64,000 nucleotides of DNA from JACMLD01 sp039916305 (GTDB taxonomy: Bacteria > Bacteroidota > Bacteroidia > Chitinophagales > Chitinophagaceae), in assembly GCA_039916305.1 (NCBI GenBank), contig JBDSLR010000003.1, forward strand, positions 61,753 through 125,752, written 5' to 3'. Both the position numbers and the translations under genes were made by a program. Below are positions 34,476 through 42,547 of the stretch, in pieces (positions within the stretch are counted from its first letter, which is position 1; every line of letters starts with the position of its first letter). The notes beneath the pieces were generated by a model. It saw nothing but the letters and a program-made list of their open reading frames with translations, was not told the DNA's origin and searched no databases.

Positions 34476-35012
34476 ATGGCATCAGAATACTGCTTTATCC
34501 TGCCCGGGCTCAACAATTCGGGCCCGGAACACTGGCAAACGCACTGGGAAAACGAATATGGCTTTACACGCATTCAACAGGCCGACTGGGATAACCCGGT
34601 AGCGGATATTTGGATACAAACGATAGAAGAAAAGTTAGCCCAATTTCCTCCCGGACAGGTTGTTTTGATAGGCCATAGTCTTGCCTGCTGCACGATTGTA
34701 AAATGGGCGCAGCAATACGGGCATCTTATAAAAGCTGCCTTATTGGTAGGCCCCAGTGATACCGAGGCGACTTCTTACCCGCCGGGTACAACCGGCTTTA
34801 CACCAATGCCTTTATTTAAAATGCCTTTTCCATCCGTGGTGGTTGCCAGCAGTGACGACTTTTATGTAAGCATGGAACGAGCAACCTTCTTTGCTAATCA
34901 CTGGGGCAGCCAATTAACAAATGCCGGCCCGTTGGGACATATTAATTCTTCTTCTGATATTGGCAACTGGCGGCAGGGTTATGCCATTTTACAAAAACTC
35001 ATCAATCCGTAG
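34476..35012 (+). CDS. RBBP9/YdeN-type serine hydrolase
   Basis: A 178-residue alpha/beta hydrolase of the RBBP9/YdeN group: FILPGLNNSGPEHWQTHWE at the start, nucleophile Ser in VLIGHSLACCTIVKW (near 72), the acid in ASSDDFYVS and the catalytic His in AGPLGHINSSSDIG. Substrate unknown. With the next gene it forms a plus-strand pair lying between the two minus-strand amino-acid gene blocks. Confidence 0.87.
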   Translation: MASEYCFILPGLNNSGPEHWQTHWENEYGFTRIQQADWDNPVADIWIQTIEEKLAQFPPGQVVLIGHSLACCTIVKWAQQYGHLIKAALLVGPSDTEATSYPPGTTGFTPMPLFKMPFPSVVVASSDDFYVSMERATFFANHWGSQLTNAGPLGHINSSSDIGNWRQGYAILQKLINP

Positions 35013-35015
35013 CAA

Positions 35016-35306
35016 ATGATTATTCAGCACAAAATGACAGATGGCAAAGGAATTTTTTACGTGGATCAGGACGGTGCAATTGTGGCAGAACTGGTATACA
35101 GTGAAGCCCCTGAAAATAAAATGATTATTGAACACACAGAAGTAGACGATTCACTAAGTGGAAAGGGCATCGGACTTCAGCTTGTAAAAACCGCCATTGA
35201 ATATGCGCGTGGGCATCAATTGAAAATTGAACCGCTTTGCTCTTTTGCCAGGTCCATATTTAAAAAGAAACCAGAATTTGGCGATGTACTGTTCTCTGGT
35301 CTATAG
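35016..35306 (+). CDS. Small GNAT-like acetyltransferase (YjdJ type)
   Basis: A 96-residue single-domain protein matching the short YjdJ-type acetyltransferases: AELVYSEAPENKMIIEHTEV, the acetyl-CoA loop SGKGIGLQLVKTAIEYAR, and IEPLCSFARSIFKKKPEF at the C-terminus. It starts 3 bp after the hydrolase stop codon. Its own TAG stop is the first unit of a heptamer repeat. Confidence 0.85.
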   Translation: MIIQHKMTDGKGIFYVDQDGAIVAELVYSEAPENKMIIEHTEVDDSLSGKGIGLQLVKTAIEYARGHQLKIEPLCSFARSIFKKKPEFGDVLFSGL

Positions 35307-35363
35307 TCTATAGTCAAAAGTTATTAGTCAGCCGTTTCGACCTTGACTACAGACTATTAACTA
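35304..35363. repeat. Convergent heptamer repeat, hairpin-forming, spanning both stop codons
   Basis: Plus strand from the acetyltransferase stop: TAGTCTA, TAGTCAA, AAGTTAT, TAGTCAG. Minus strand from the hisB stop: TAGTTAA, TAGTCTG, TAGTCAA. The arms 35304-35317 and 35343-35356 match as a 14-bp inverted repeat with one mismatch, so both transcripts end in a potential hairpin. Confidence 0.65.
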
Positions 35364-36506
35364 TAAAACCCCCTTTGTACTCGGTAAATAATTGCTCAGG
35401 GGATCACGTTTTACTGCCATGCGGATGGCTTTGGCAAATGCTTTAAAGATGGCTTCAATTTTATGGTGCTCATTATCGCCATGGCATTCAATATTGAGGT
35501 TGCATTTTGCCGCGTCAGAAAATGATTTGAAGAAATGAAAAAACATTTCTGTTGGCATCTCCCCTATCCGCTCCCTTTTGAAAGAGGCGTTCCATACCAT
35601 CCAGTTGCGGCCACCGAAATCAAGCAGCACTTTTGCATCTGCTTCATCCATAGGTAGTGCAAAACCATACCGTTCCATACCACGTTTATCTGCCAGCGCT
35701 TTCCCAAAAGCTTCGCCCAGTGCAATACCGGTATCCTCTATGGTATGATGTTCGTCAATATGCAAATCTCCATTGGCCCTGATGGTGAGATCCATCTTTC
35801 CATGCCGGGCTATCTGTTCCAGCATGTGATCAAAAAAACCAAGACCCGTTACAATATTGGCTTTACCATGGCCGTCAATGTTTAAATCAATTTTAATCTG
35901 CGTTTCGTTGGTATTTCTCTCATGCACTACCTGCCGCAAACCCAACCGCAGGTATTCATATATCTCAGCCCATTTTGTTGTTTCCAGCGCAATGGTGCCA
36001 TCCTTTTGAAGAGACGCCACTTTATCAGCAATTTCGCCTGCACCCAGTGTGGCATCATTGTTTAACCAGATACCGCGGCAGCCGAGGTTTTTTGCCAGCT
36101 GGATATCGGTAATCCGGTCGCCGATAACATATGAATTGGCAATATCATATGCTTCGTTGTCCAGGTATTCCGTGAGCATACCAATACCTGGTTTACGGGT
36201 AGGTGCATTGTCTTTAGGATAAGTACGATCAATAAACACCTTGCTGAAATGAATACCCTCCCCTTCCAGGCTTTTCATTACCAGGTTGTGTAACGGCCAG
36301 AAAGTGTTTTCAGGAAACACAGCAGAACCAAGTCCGTCCTGGTTGGTTACCATTACCAGTTCGTAATCAAATTCACGGGCAATGCGCCCCATGTATTCGA
36401 ACATATTCGGATAAAAAGTCAGTTTATCAAATGAATCCAGCTGGTAGGTGGGCGGCGCTTCGTCAATAAGCGTTCCATCGCGGTCAATAAATAATATTCT
36501 TTTCAT
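35361..36506 (-). CDS. hisB: Bifunctional histidinol-phosphatase / imidazoleglycerol-phosphate dehydratase
   Basis: A 381-residue HisB fusion. The N-terminal HAD phosphatase (about 1-165) begins ILFIDRDGTLIDE with the nucleophile Asp and has SYVIGDRITD; the C-terminal dehydratase (about 190-381) has the two metal motifs DEHHTIEDTG and NEHHKIEAIFKAFAKA. Both steps 7 and 9 of the pathway are therefore covered. Its ATG overlaps the stop of the cytochrome gene (TAATG), so the two are translationally coupled. Confidence 0.95.
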   Translation of the reverse strand: MKRILFIDRDGTLIDEAPPTYQLDSFDKLTFYPNMFEYMGRIAREFDYELVMVTNQDGLGSAVFPENTFWPLHNLVMKSLEGEGIHFSKVFIDRTYPKDNAPTRKPGIGMLTEYLDNEAYDIANSYVIGDRITDIQLAKNLGCRGIWLNNDATLGAGEIADKVASLQKDGTIALETTKWAEIYEYLRLGLRQVVHERNTNETQIKIDLNIDGHGKANIVTGLGFFDHMLEQIARHGKMDLTIRANGDLHIDEHHTIEDTGIALGEAFGKALADKRGMERYGFALPMDEADAKVLLDFGGRNWMVWNASFKRERIGEMPTEMFFHFFKSFSDAAKCNLNIECHGDNEHHKIEAIFKAFAKAIRMAVKRDPLSNYLPSTKGVL

Positions 36507-36994
36507 TATTGCTTAATAGGGGCTTTTTTAACCGGTGTTTTTGCGGCAGCTTTTTTTGCAGCAACAGGTGCAGTAGCTGTTGCGCCTGCTCTTGCTGCTT
36601 TCACCTCTGCTGCTGTAACGGCGCTGGCTTTATTACCAAAACTATTTCGTATATATGTTAACGCATCCGCTACCTGCTGATCATTCAGCTGGGCGGCCAG
36701 TGGTGGCATGGGGTTATGAAAATCATCACCGTCAATTTCTATCTCACCGCCTTTTAATCCATTCAATACAATTTTTGCCAGCGCTTTCTTATCACCCAAC
36801 ACCCATTTGGTTTTTACCAGTGGGGGGTTCATGCGCTGCACGCCGAGGCCATCTGCCTGGTGACATGCAAGGCAGGTGGCGGCATACACTTTCTTACCAC
36901 GCTCAACAGACGCCTTTATACCCGGCTGTTGTAGGTTTATAAATGAAGACGCCAATAAAAAAACGAGAGCTGTTACAAAAAATATCCGTTTCAT
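36506..36994 (-). CDS. Class I cytochrome c, exported
   Basis: A 162-residue c-type cytochrome with a signal peptide (about 1-22), the haem site CLACH (near 41) and a distal Met in HNPMPPLAAQL. The C-terminal 40 residues are Ala/Lys/Pro rich. It sits directly after the PQQ-type dehydrogenase gene (115 bp) and is the likely electron acceptor for it. It overlaps hisB by one base, so it is embedded in the his gene block. Confidence 0.9.
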   Translation of the reverse strand: MKRIFFVTALVFLLASSFINLQQPGIKASVERGKKVYAATCLACHQADGLGVQRMNPPLVKTKWVLGDKKALAKIVLNGLKGGEIEIDGDDFHNPMPPLAAQLNDQQVADALTYIRNSFGNKASAVTAAEVKAARAGATATAPVAAKKAAAKTPVKKAPIKQ

Positions 36995-37109
36995 AATAAT
37001 TGATGAGCTGAAAAAATTGCTTCTCCATAATTGTGCGAAATCCGTCCGAAGCGACTGGTCGGGCGGGCAACGATGTTAAATAGCATTATGGCTGCCGGGG
37101 CGCAACAAA

Positions 37110-38387
37110 TTATTTACCATAACTAATCTTCCACACGGTTCCATTATTATCATCTGTAACATACAGGGAACCATCTTTGTCCTGTGCAAGACCACAGGGT
37201 TTATAGGCAGCGCGGTTAATGTTGGCACCTGCAAATCCATCTGCAAATATTTCCCATTTACCGGATGGCACACCATCTTTAAACGGTACAAACACAACAT
37301 AATAACCCGCCTGCGGTTCAGGGCTACGGTTCCATGAACCATGAAAGGCAATAAAGGCCCCGTTCTTATACTTTGCAGGAAATTTAGAGCCGGTGTAGAA
37401 CAACAAACCATTCGGCGCCAGGTGACCGGGGAACTGTATCACTGACTTTGTTTTTTCTTCGCAACGGCCCGCCTTATTTCTATCGCCGCCATATTCCGGG
37501 TTAAGCAATTTTTCCTTTTTATCATTGTCGAAATAGCAATAAGGCCAGCCGCAGTCTGCCCCTTTTTTAATGCGGAACATTTCTTCAGCAGGATTCTCTG
37601 CACCCGCTTTCTGATCATACATTTCCGGATAAAATTGGAATAGCATATCACGGCCATGCTGCATTACATATAAATCATTTACTTCATTGTTCCAGTCGAG
37701 GCCCACCACATTTCTTAAACCAGTAGCATACCGTACGCCATCAGCGTAGGTCTGGTTAAGTTTATCTGCTTTGAACTGCCAGATACCGCCTGCAGAATCA
37801 AGTATGGGGCATGGATCCTGGCCGGGTGATCCTTTGGTACGATCCTGCAGCTGGCAGGCATTGGATGGCGCGCCAATGTTTACGTAAATATTACCGTCAT
37901 TATCAAGTGTAATTGATTTGCTTTCGTGCTGGCGCTTATCCCACAAACCGGTGATGATTTTTTGTTCTGATCCTTCATCAACTTTGCCGGTTTTCTCATC
38001 CATTTTATAACGGTACACAGCAGTATTGGAAGATGCGTACAGGTAACCATTTTTTATGCTGATGCCTGTGCCAATATAATTACCGAAACCTGTTACTTCA
38101 TCTGCCTTACCATCCCCATTGCTATCGTGCAGCCGGTAAATACCTTTGCCATCTTTTAATTTATCCAGCTTTACAAATATGTCTCCGCTGGCGGCAACAA
38201 CAATATGCCTGGCACGGCCCAAATCACCAGTTACTTTCAACGAACTGAAGCCACCCGGCAATGTGATAACTGCATCTGCTGTTGCTGAAAAAGGCTTATT
38301 TACTTTGCTGGTATCGCTGGCGCAGGCTGTAAGTGCCCCTAGCAGCAGGGAGATAAAAAATACAGAAAAATTTTTTAAACGATGCAT
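37110..38387 (-). CDS. PQQ-dependent sugar dehydrogenase-type lipoprotein
   Basis: A 425-residue beta-propeller of the glucose/sorbosone dehydrogenase family. A lipoprotein signal ends LLGALTACASD. Propeller strands include RARHIVVAASGDIFVKL, IYVNIGAPSNACQ, GLRNVVGLDWN, LYVMQHGRDML and IAFHGSWNR, the last two typical of the family. It probably oxidises sugars or similar compounds in the envelope and passes electrons to the adjacent cytochrome c. Its substrate and cofactor are inferred. It lies 30 bp after hisC. Confidence 0.88.
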   Translation of the reverse strand: MHRLKNFSVFFISLLLGALTACASDTSKVNKPFSATADAVITLPGGFSSLKVTGDLGRARHIVVAASGDIFVKLDKLKDGKGIYRLHDSNGDGKADEVTGFGNYIGTGISIKNGYLYASSNTAVYRYKMDEKTGKVDEGSEQKIITGLWDKRQHESKSITLDNDGNIYVNIGAPSNACQLQDRTKGSPGQDPCPILDSAGGIWQFKADKLNQTYADGVRYATGLRNVVGLDWNNEVNDLYVMQHGRDMLFQFYPEMYDQKAGAENPAEEMFRIKKGADCGWPYCYFDNDKKEKLLNPEYGGDRNKAGRCEEKTKSVIQFPGHLAPNGLLFYTGSKFPAKYKNGAFIAFHGSWNRSPEPQAGYYVVFVPFKDGVPSGKWEIFADGFAGANINRAAYKPCGLAQDKDGSLYVTDDNNGTVWKISYGK

Positions 38388-38417
38388 ATCAGTTGATTTT
38401 TATAAATTTAAAATTAC

Positions 38418-39470
38418 CTATTTCACTATGAACGATTCAAGGTTTTTAATTAAATCCAGGTTTTCTTTTTCAGTACCTACGGTAATGCGCAGGCAGCCTT
38501 CACACAATTCCACCTTACTCCGGTCACGTACCACAATACCTTTTTCCAGCAAGTAAGTATAAATTTCCCTGGCCCCGGTTACTTTTACCAGCAAGAAATT
38601 GGCATCACTGGGGTATACTTTTTCTACTACCGGCAACTTTGTTAGTGCAATGACCAATTCTTCCCGCAGCTGCACAATCATTTTAATCATATCATTTACC
38701 TGCCCCACTTCATCCAGCGCTTTTATAACAAGCTCCTGTGTGGCCTGGCCAATATTATACGGTGGCTTTACCCGGTTATACACTTCAATAATGGCTTCAC
38801 TTGCAAATGCCATACCCAGCCGCAGGCCTGCCAGTCCCCAGGCTTTGCTTAAGGTCTGCATCACCACTAAATTGGGATAATCCTGCAGTTCAGCGATAAA
38901 AGAACGGTGGCGGCTAAAGTTAATATACGCTTCATCTATTACCACCAGACCGGGAAAATTGTTCAGCACAGTTTCCACATCTTCGCGGTGCAGTGCATTA
39001 CCAGTGGGGTTATTGGGTGAGCACAACCAAATGATTTTTGTTTGGGAATCCACCAGGTTTTCCAGGTGTACTAAATCCAGCTGAAAATTATCCAGTAACC
39101 TGGCCCGGCGTACTTCCACATCATTGATATGGGCACTTACTTCGTACATGCCGTAAGTAGGCGGGCAAATAATAATATTGTCTTTACCCGGGTTGCAAAA
39201 AGCGCGGTATAAGATATCGATGCATTCATCGCTTCCGTTACCCAGGAAAATATGTTGTGCAGGCACACCTTTGATAGCCGCCAGCTTCTCTTTTATTTTC
39301 CATTGCAGCGGATCAGGATAGCGGTTGTACCACCTGGTGAGTGGTGAGCCAAAGCTGTTTTCATTGGCATCTAAAAAAATACTGGCTTCACCCTTAAACT
39401 CATCCCTGGCAGATGAGTAGGGAACCAGGTTCTTGATATTTTCTCTTAATAATTCCTGTACCTGGAACAT
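38418..39470 (-). CDS. hisC: Histidinol-phosphate aminotransferase
   Basis: A 350-residue PLP aminotransferase (class I/II). The pyridoxal lysine is in MQTLSKAWGLAGLRLG; LGNGSDECID, CSPNNPTGN and VVIDEAYINF are present. It converts imidazole-acetol phosphate and glutamate to histidinol phosphate. A 163-bp gap to hisD holds a small 6-bp hairpin (CTAACA / TGTTAG, 39568-39582) of uncertain meaning. Confidence 0.95.
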   Translation of the reverse strand: MFQVQELLRENIKNLVPYSSARDEFKGEASIFLDANENSFGSPLTRWYNRYPDPLQWKIKEKLAAIKGVPAQHIFLGNGSDECIDILYRAFCNPGKDNIIICPPTYGMYEVSAHINDVEVRRARLLDNFQLDLVHLENLVDSQTKIIWLCSPNNPTGNALHREDVETVLNNFPGLVVIDEAYINFSRHRSFIAELQDYPNLVVMQTLSKAWGLAGLRLGMAFASEAIIEVYNRVKPPYNIGQATQELVIKALDEVGQVNDMIKMIVQLREELVIALTKLPVVEKVYPSDANFLLVKVTGAREIYTYLLEKGIVVRDRSKVELCEGCLRITVGTEKENLDLIKNLESFIVK

Positions 39471-39633
39471 ACACGTATAAATTACTTTCTTTCTTTAAAT
39501 ACAAAATCAATACAGCTACGGCTGAAACAGTTGATGAAAAGGATAGTTTGCCATCATTGTTCACTAACTAACAGAGTGTTAGCCTGCCTTTCATGCGTGC
39601 CCGTCATTTATTTCATTTACCTTTCTCACCTGG

Positions 39634-40905
39634 TTAATACCTAACCCGCACTGCATTGGCATGCGCTTCAAGGCCTTCTGCTGCCGCCATTATTTCTACT
39701 GTTTTGCCAATATTCTTCAAGCCCTGTTCTGTTAATTTCTGGTAGGTAATCTTTTTTACAAAACTATCTACGCTTACGCCACTATAGGCTTTTGCATAGC
39801 CGTTGGTAGGCAAGGTATGATTGGTGCCACTGGCGTAATCGCCCACACTTTCGGGAGAATAATTACCGAGGAATACGGAACCAGCATTAATAATTTTTTC
39901 CGCCATTGCATCGGCACTGGCACAACTTAATATTAAATGTTCTGCAGCATATTCATTCAGCAGATCAACCGCCTCCGCTTCATCTTTCACAATAATTATT
40001 TTGCTGTTCTCCAACGCTTTTGCCGCAATTTCTTGCCGGGGTAATGCAGAGAGTTGCTGTGCAATGGCCTCCTCAATACTGCCGACTAACAACTCACTAA
40101 TAACGACTAAAATCACCTGGCTGTCTGCGCCATGCTCGGCCTGTGATAAAAGATCGGCTGCCACAAATGCCGGGTTGGCCGTTTCATCTGCATATACTGC
40201 CACTTCACTGGGGCCAGCTGGCATATCAATGGCGATGCCTTGGTTTTGTATCAACTGTTTTGCGCAGGTTACATACTGGTTACCAGGACCAAAAATTTTA
40301 TACACCTGCGGAATGGTTTGTGTACCATAAGCCATGGCGGCAATTGCCTGAACGCCGCCTGCTTTAAAAATTTTTGTAACCCCCACAGTTTTTGCCGCAA
40401 ATAAGATAGCAGGATGTACTTCTCCGCCTGCACCGGGAGGCGTACATAATATAATTTCTTTGCACCCGGCAATGGTGGCCGGTATGGCCAGCATTAATAA
40501 AGTTGAGAACAGTGGTGCTGTACCACCTGGTATGTATAAGCCCACTTTTTCTATGCCTACGCTTTTGCGCCAGCATTGCACACCCGGCATGGTTTCTATT
40601 ATTTCAACATCACTGATTTGTTTTTCATGAAAGCGGGCAATATTGCCAGCGGCCAGCTCTATGGCCTTTTTTAATTCGGCCGGTAAACTGTCTGTGGCTG
40701 TGTTTATTTCATCTTCTGTAACCAGCAAGTCATCTATAATTACAACATCAAATTGCTTTGTAAATTTTTTTACAGCCGCATCCCCACCTGTTTTTATCGC
40801 GTCCAGGATACCTTTTACTGTTTGCTCCAGCGAAGCGGCTTCAATGACCGGTCTTGCCAGTATTTTTTTCCACTCGCTTCTTTGGGGTAATTTAAAAACT
40901 TGCAT
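39634..40905 (-). CDS. hisD: Histidinol dehydrogenase
   Basis: A 423-residue zinc enzyme oxidising histidinol to histidine in two NAD steps. GPGNQYVTCAKQ, MPAGPSEVAVYAD and QAEHGADSQVILV carry known active-site and zinc residues; SGTNHTLPTNGYAKAYSGVS is intact. The start at 40905 is chosen as the second ATG. A 30-bp stretch at 40084-40113 in the coding region reads in sevens like the intergenic heptamer arrays, within a variable helix after QVILV. Confidence 0.94.
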   Translation of the reverse strand: MQVFKLPQRSEWKKILARPVIEAASLEQTVKGILDAIKTGGDAAVKKFTKQFDVVIIDDLLVTEDEINTATDSLPAELKKAIELAAGNIARFHEKQISDVEIIETMPGVQCWRKSVGIEKVGLYIPGGTAPLFSTLLMLAIPATIAGCKEIILCTPPGAGGEVHPAILFAAKTVGVTKIFKAGGVQAIAAMAYGTQTIPQVYKIFGPGNQYVTCAKQLIQNQGIAIDMPAGPSEVAVYADETANPAFVAADLLSQAEHGADSQVILVVISELLVGSIEEAIAQQLSALPRQEIAAKALENSKIIIVKDEAEAVDLLNEYAAEHLILSCASADAMAEKIINAGSVFLGNYSPESVGDYASGTNHTLPTNGYAKAYSGVSVDSFVKKITYQKLTEQGLKNIGKTVEIMAAAEGLEAHANAVRVRY

Positions 40906-40955
40906 ACATTTTTTAATTTTCACATGTCACCCAGTTATCTTTTCCAGGATTGTAA

Positions 40956-41819
40956 TCAGACGATCATCTTTTCAATTGGGATTACCAGGATACCCTGTGC
41001 GCCTGCCGCTTTCAGCTGTTCAATATTATCCCAAAACGCATCTTCATGCAGTACACTGTGTACGCTGCTCCAGCCACTCTCTGCAAGGGGCAGTACCGAA
41101 GGGCTTTTCATGCCCGGTAACAGTGCTATAATATCTTTTATTTTTTCATTGGGCGCATTCAGCAGGATGTATTTGCTCCCTTTTGCTTTTTTAACAGAAC
41201 GTATCCGGAAAACCAATTTATCCAGCAGGTTTAACTGTCCGGCACCAAGCTGGTTGTTTTTTATAAGGACCGCCTGCGATTGTAAAATAGTTTCTACTTC
41301 TTTCAATCCGTTCATGAATAAGGTGGACCCACTGCTCACCAAATCTGCCACTACATCGGCCAGGCCAATGCCCGGCGCTATCTCTACGGAGCCACTGATT
41401 TCATGAATATCTGCCTGCACATCGTGTTGTTTCAGGTAATTGTTTACCAGGAAGGGGTAACTGGTGGCAATGCGTTTTCCTTTCAGGGAAGCAACGCCCA
41501 TGTATTCCTGGCTGCGGGGTATGGCAATGGATAACCGGCATTTGCTGAAACCCAATTCTTCTACCACTGCAGCCTTTTTATTTTTTTCAAACAATACATT
41601 CTGACCTACTATACCAATATCTGCTACGCCGTCTTCTACATATTGCGGTATATCATCATCACGCAGAAAAAATACTTCCAGTGGAAAATTATCACTTTCG
41701 GTTTTCAGGCGGTCTTTTACATTGCGCAAATCAATACCGCATTCTTTGAGCAGTTTTACGGAGTCTTCATACAGGCGGCCTGATTTCTGAACGGCAATGC
41801 GGAGTTTTGTCTGAACCAT
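40956..41819 (-). CDS. hisG: ATP phosphoribosyltransferase, long form
   Basis: A 287-residue HisG catalysing the first, feedback-regulated step of histidine synthesis (ATP plus PRPP). RIAVQKSGRLYEDSVKLL starts the catalytic part; the phosphate loop DLVSSGSTLFMNGLK is near 175. The last 75 residues (GSKYILLNAPNEKIKDIIAL) are the regulatory domain that binds histidine, so it is the long form that does not need HisZ. It is the first intact gene after the his attenuator, from which it is separated by a broken GxxExxY gene. Confidence 0.95.
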   Translation of the reverse strand: MVQTKLRIAVQKSGRLYEDSVKLLKECGIDLRNVKDRLKTESDNFPLEVFFLRDDDIPQYVEDGVADIGIVGQNVLFEKNKKAAVVEELGFSKCRLSIAIPRSQEYMGVASLKGKRIATSYPFLVNNYLKQHDVQADIHEISGSVEIAPGIGLADVVADLVSSGSTLFMNGLKEVETILQSQAVLIKNNQLGAGQLNLLDKLVFRIRSVKKAKGSKYILLNAPNEKIKDIIALLPGMKSPSVLPLAESGWSSVHSVLHEDAFWDNIEQLKAAGAQGILVIPIEKMIV

Positions 41820-41832
41820 GATTTATGGGATT

Positions 41833-42221
41833 TTAAGGATTATTAGAAAGAAGGGAACCTTTAAATTTTTGATTCCCCAATCTTTTGAATTGAAGACTTG
41901 TTGACCCAAAATTGATTAACAGCCCTACTTCTATATTAGAAGCCTCAAGATAATTTTTGGCTTTCGCCAAATGGACATTTTCAAAATTGATCAATGCTTT
42001 TAATGCAACCATACTCGCTTTCTCCACAAAAAAATCAACCTTTCTTTCGCCCACTTCTTCAATTTCTGTAATAAATTTTCATATTCAAATTCCAGTGCTC
42101 TTTGATAAATCACTTGCTGAAAGCCCTGCCCGTGTGATCAGGCGGCATTACCCAGGGCCGGATGGACCTCCATTGCCGAACCTTTAATCCTTTCTGTAAT
42201 TGTTTTATATTTTAATTTCAT
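41833..42221 (-). pseudogene. Broken GxxExxY-family gene inside the his leader
   Basis: Minus-strand ATG at 42221 reads MKLKYKTITERIKG then SAMEVHPALGN, the usual start of GxxExxY proteins, and hits TGA after two more codons in a 21-bp insert. Past the insert the family signature appears as GFQQVIYQRALEFEYENL (Glu of the name motif changed to Gln). About 20 residues of the middle then seem to be missing and the frame shifts; the C-terminal part (VDFFVEKASMVALKALINFE, then KNYLEASNIEVGLLINFGS) is open to 41833. Three lesions show decay. It lies 61 bp after the attenuator and 13 bp before hisG. Confidence 0.8.
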
Positions 42222-42281
42222 TATCAAACCGCAATGTTCCTTTTAATCTTCCTAATCCGCTGAATCGTAGTTCAAACAGAC

Positions 42282-42311
42282 AAAAAAAAGGGCCTACTTA
42301 CGTAAGCCCTT
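42282..42311 (-). terminator. his attenuator terminator hairpin
   Basis: Minus strand: a 10-bp stem AAGGGCTTAC / GTAGGCCCTT (one G-U pair) with a GTAA loop of the GNRA type, followed by eight T residues in all, an excellent terminator. Its 5' arm GGCTTAC (42308-42302) is an exact complement of GTAAGCC at the end of the leader peptide (42349-42343), so terminator and antiterminator exclude each other. Confidence 0.9.
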
Positions 42312-42345
42312 CAATGTTTTATACCTGCGCACAAACACCATTGGC

Positions 42346-42396
42346 TTACCGGCTGGGTAAGTTTGCATGATGATGTATATGTGTAACCTGATTCAT
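42346..42396 (-). CDS. hisL: his operon leader peptide
   Basis: A 16-residue ORF, MNQVTHIHHHANLPSR, with His codons at positions 6, 8, 9 and 10. The end of the reading frame contains CTTACC (42361-42356) and, over the stop codon, GGTAAG (42350-42345), which form a 6-bp hairpin with a 5-nt loop; GTAAGCC can instead pair with the terminator arm. This gives the classical 1:2, 2:3, 3:4 series. Ribosome stalling at the His codons would cover arm 1 and favour antitermination. Confidence 0.9.
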   Translation of the reverse strand: MNQVTHIHHHANLPSR

Positions 42397-42405
42397 AATT
42401 CTGCG

Positions 42406-42435
42406 CAAAAATAGTATTTACCGGCTGATAGCAAA
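42406..42435 (-). promoter_or_regulatory. Promoter of the his operon
   Basis: Minus strand TTTG (42435-42432), 18-nt spacer, TATTTTTG (42413-42406), a full match to the Bacteroidota TTTG / TAnnTTTG pattern. It ends 9 nt before the leader ATG, so the leader mRNA would have almost no 5' untranslated region. Confidence 0.7.
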
Positions 42436-42547
42436 AAATATTTTATTTACGTAACCGGCTGCGGCAAATTTAAGTCGGGTTCCACCATAGATCCTTGTCC
42501 TGCGGTCTCAATTATCGTTAACTTGAGAAGAACTTCAATAAAAGTTT

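Noticed and set aside
40084..40113. Heptamer-like stretch in hisD as an insertion that breaks the gene
   Set aside because: The reading frame is open and the protein length is normal; at most the repeat replaced a variable helix, so hisD is kept as intact.
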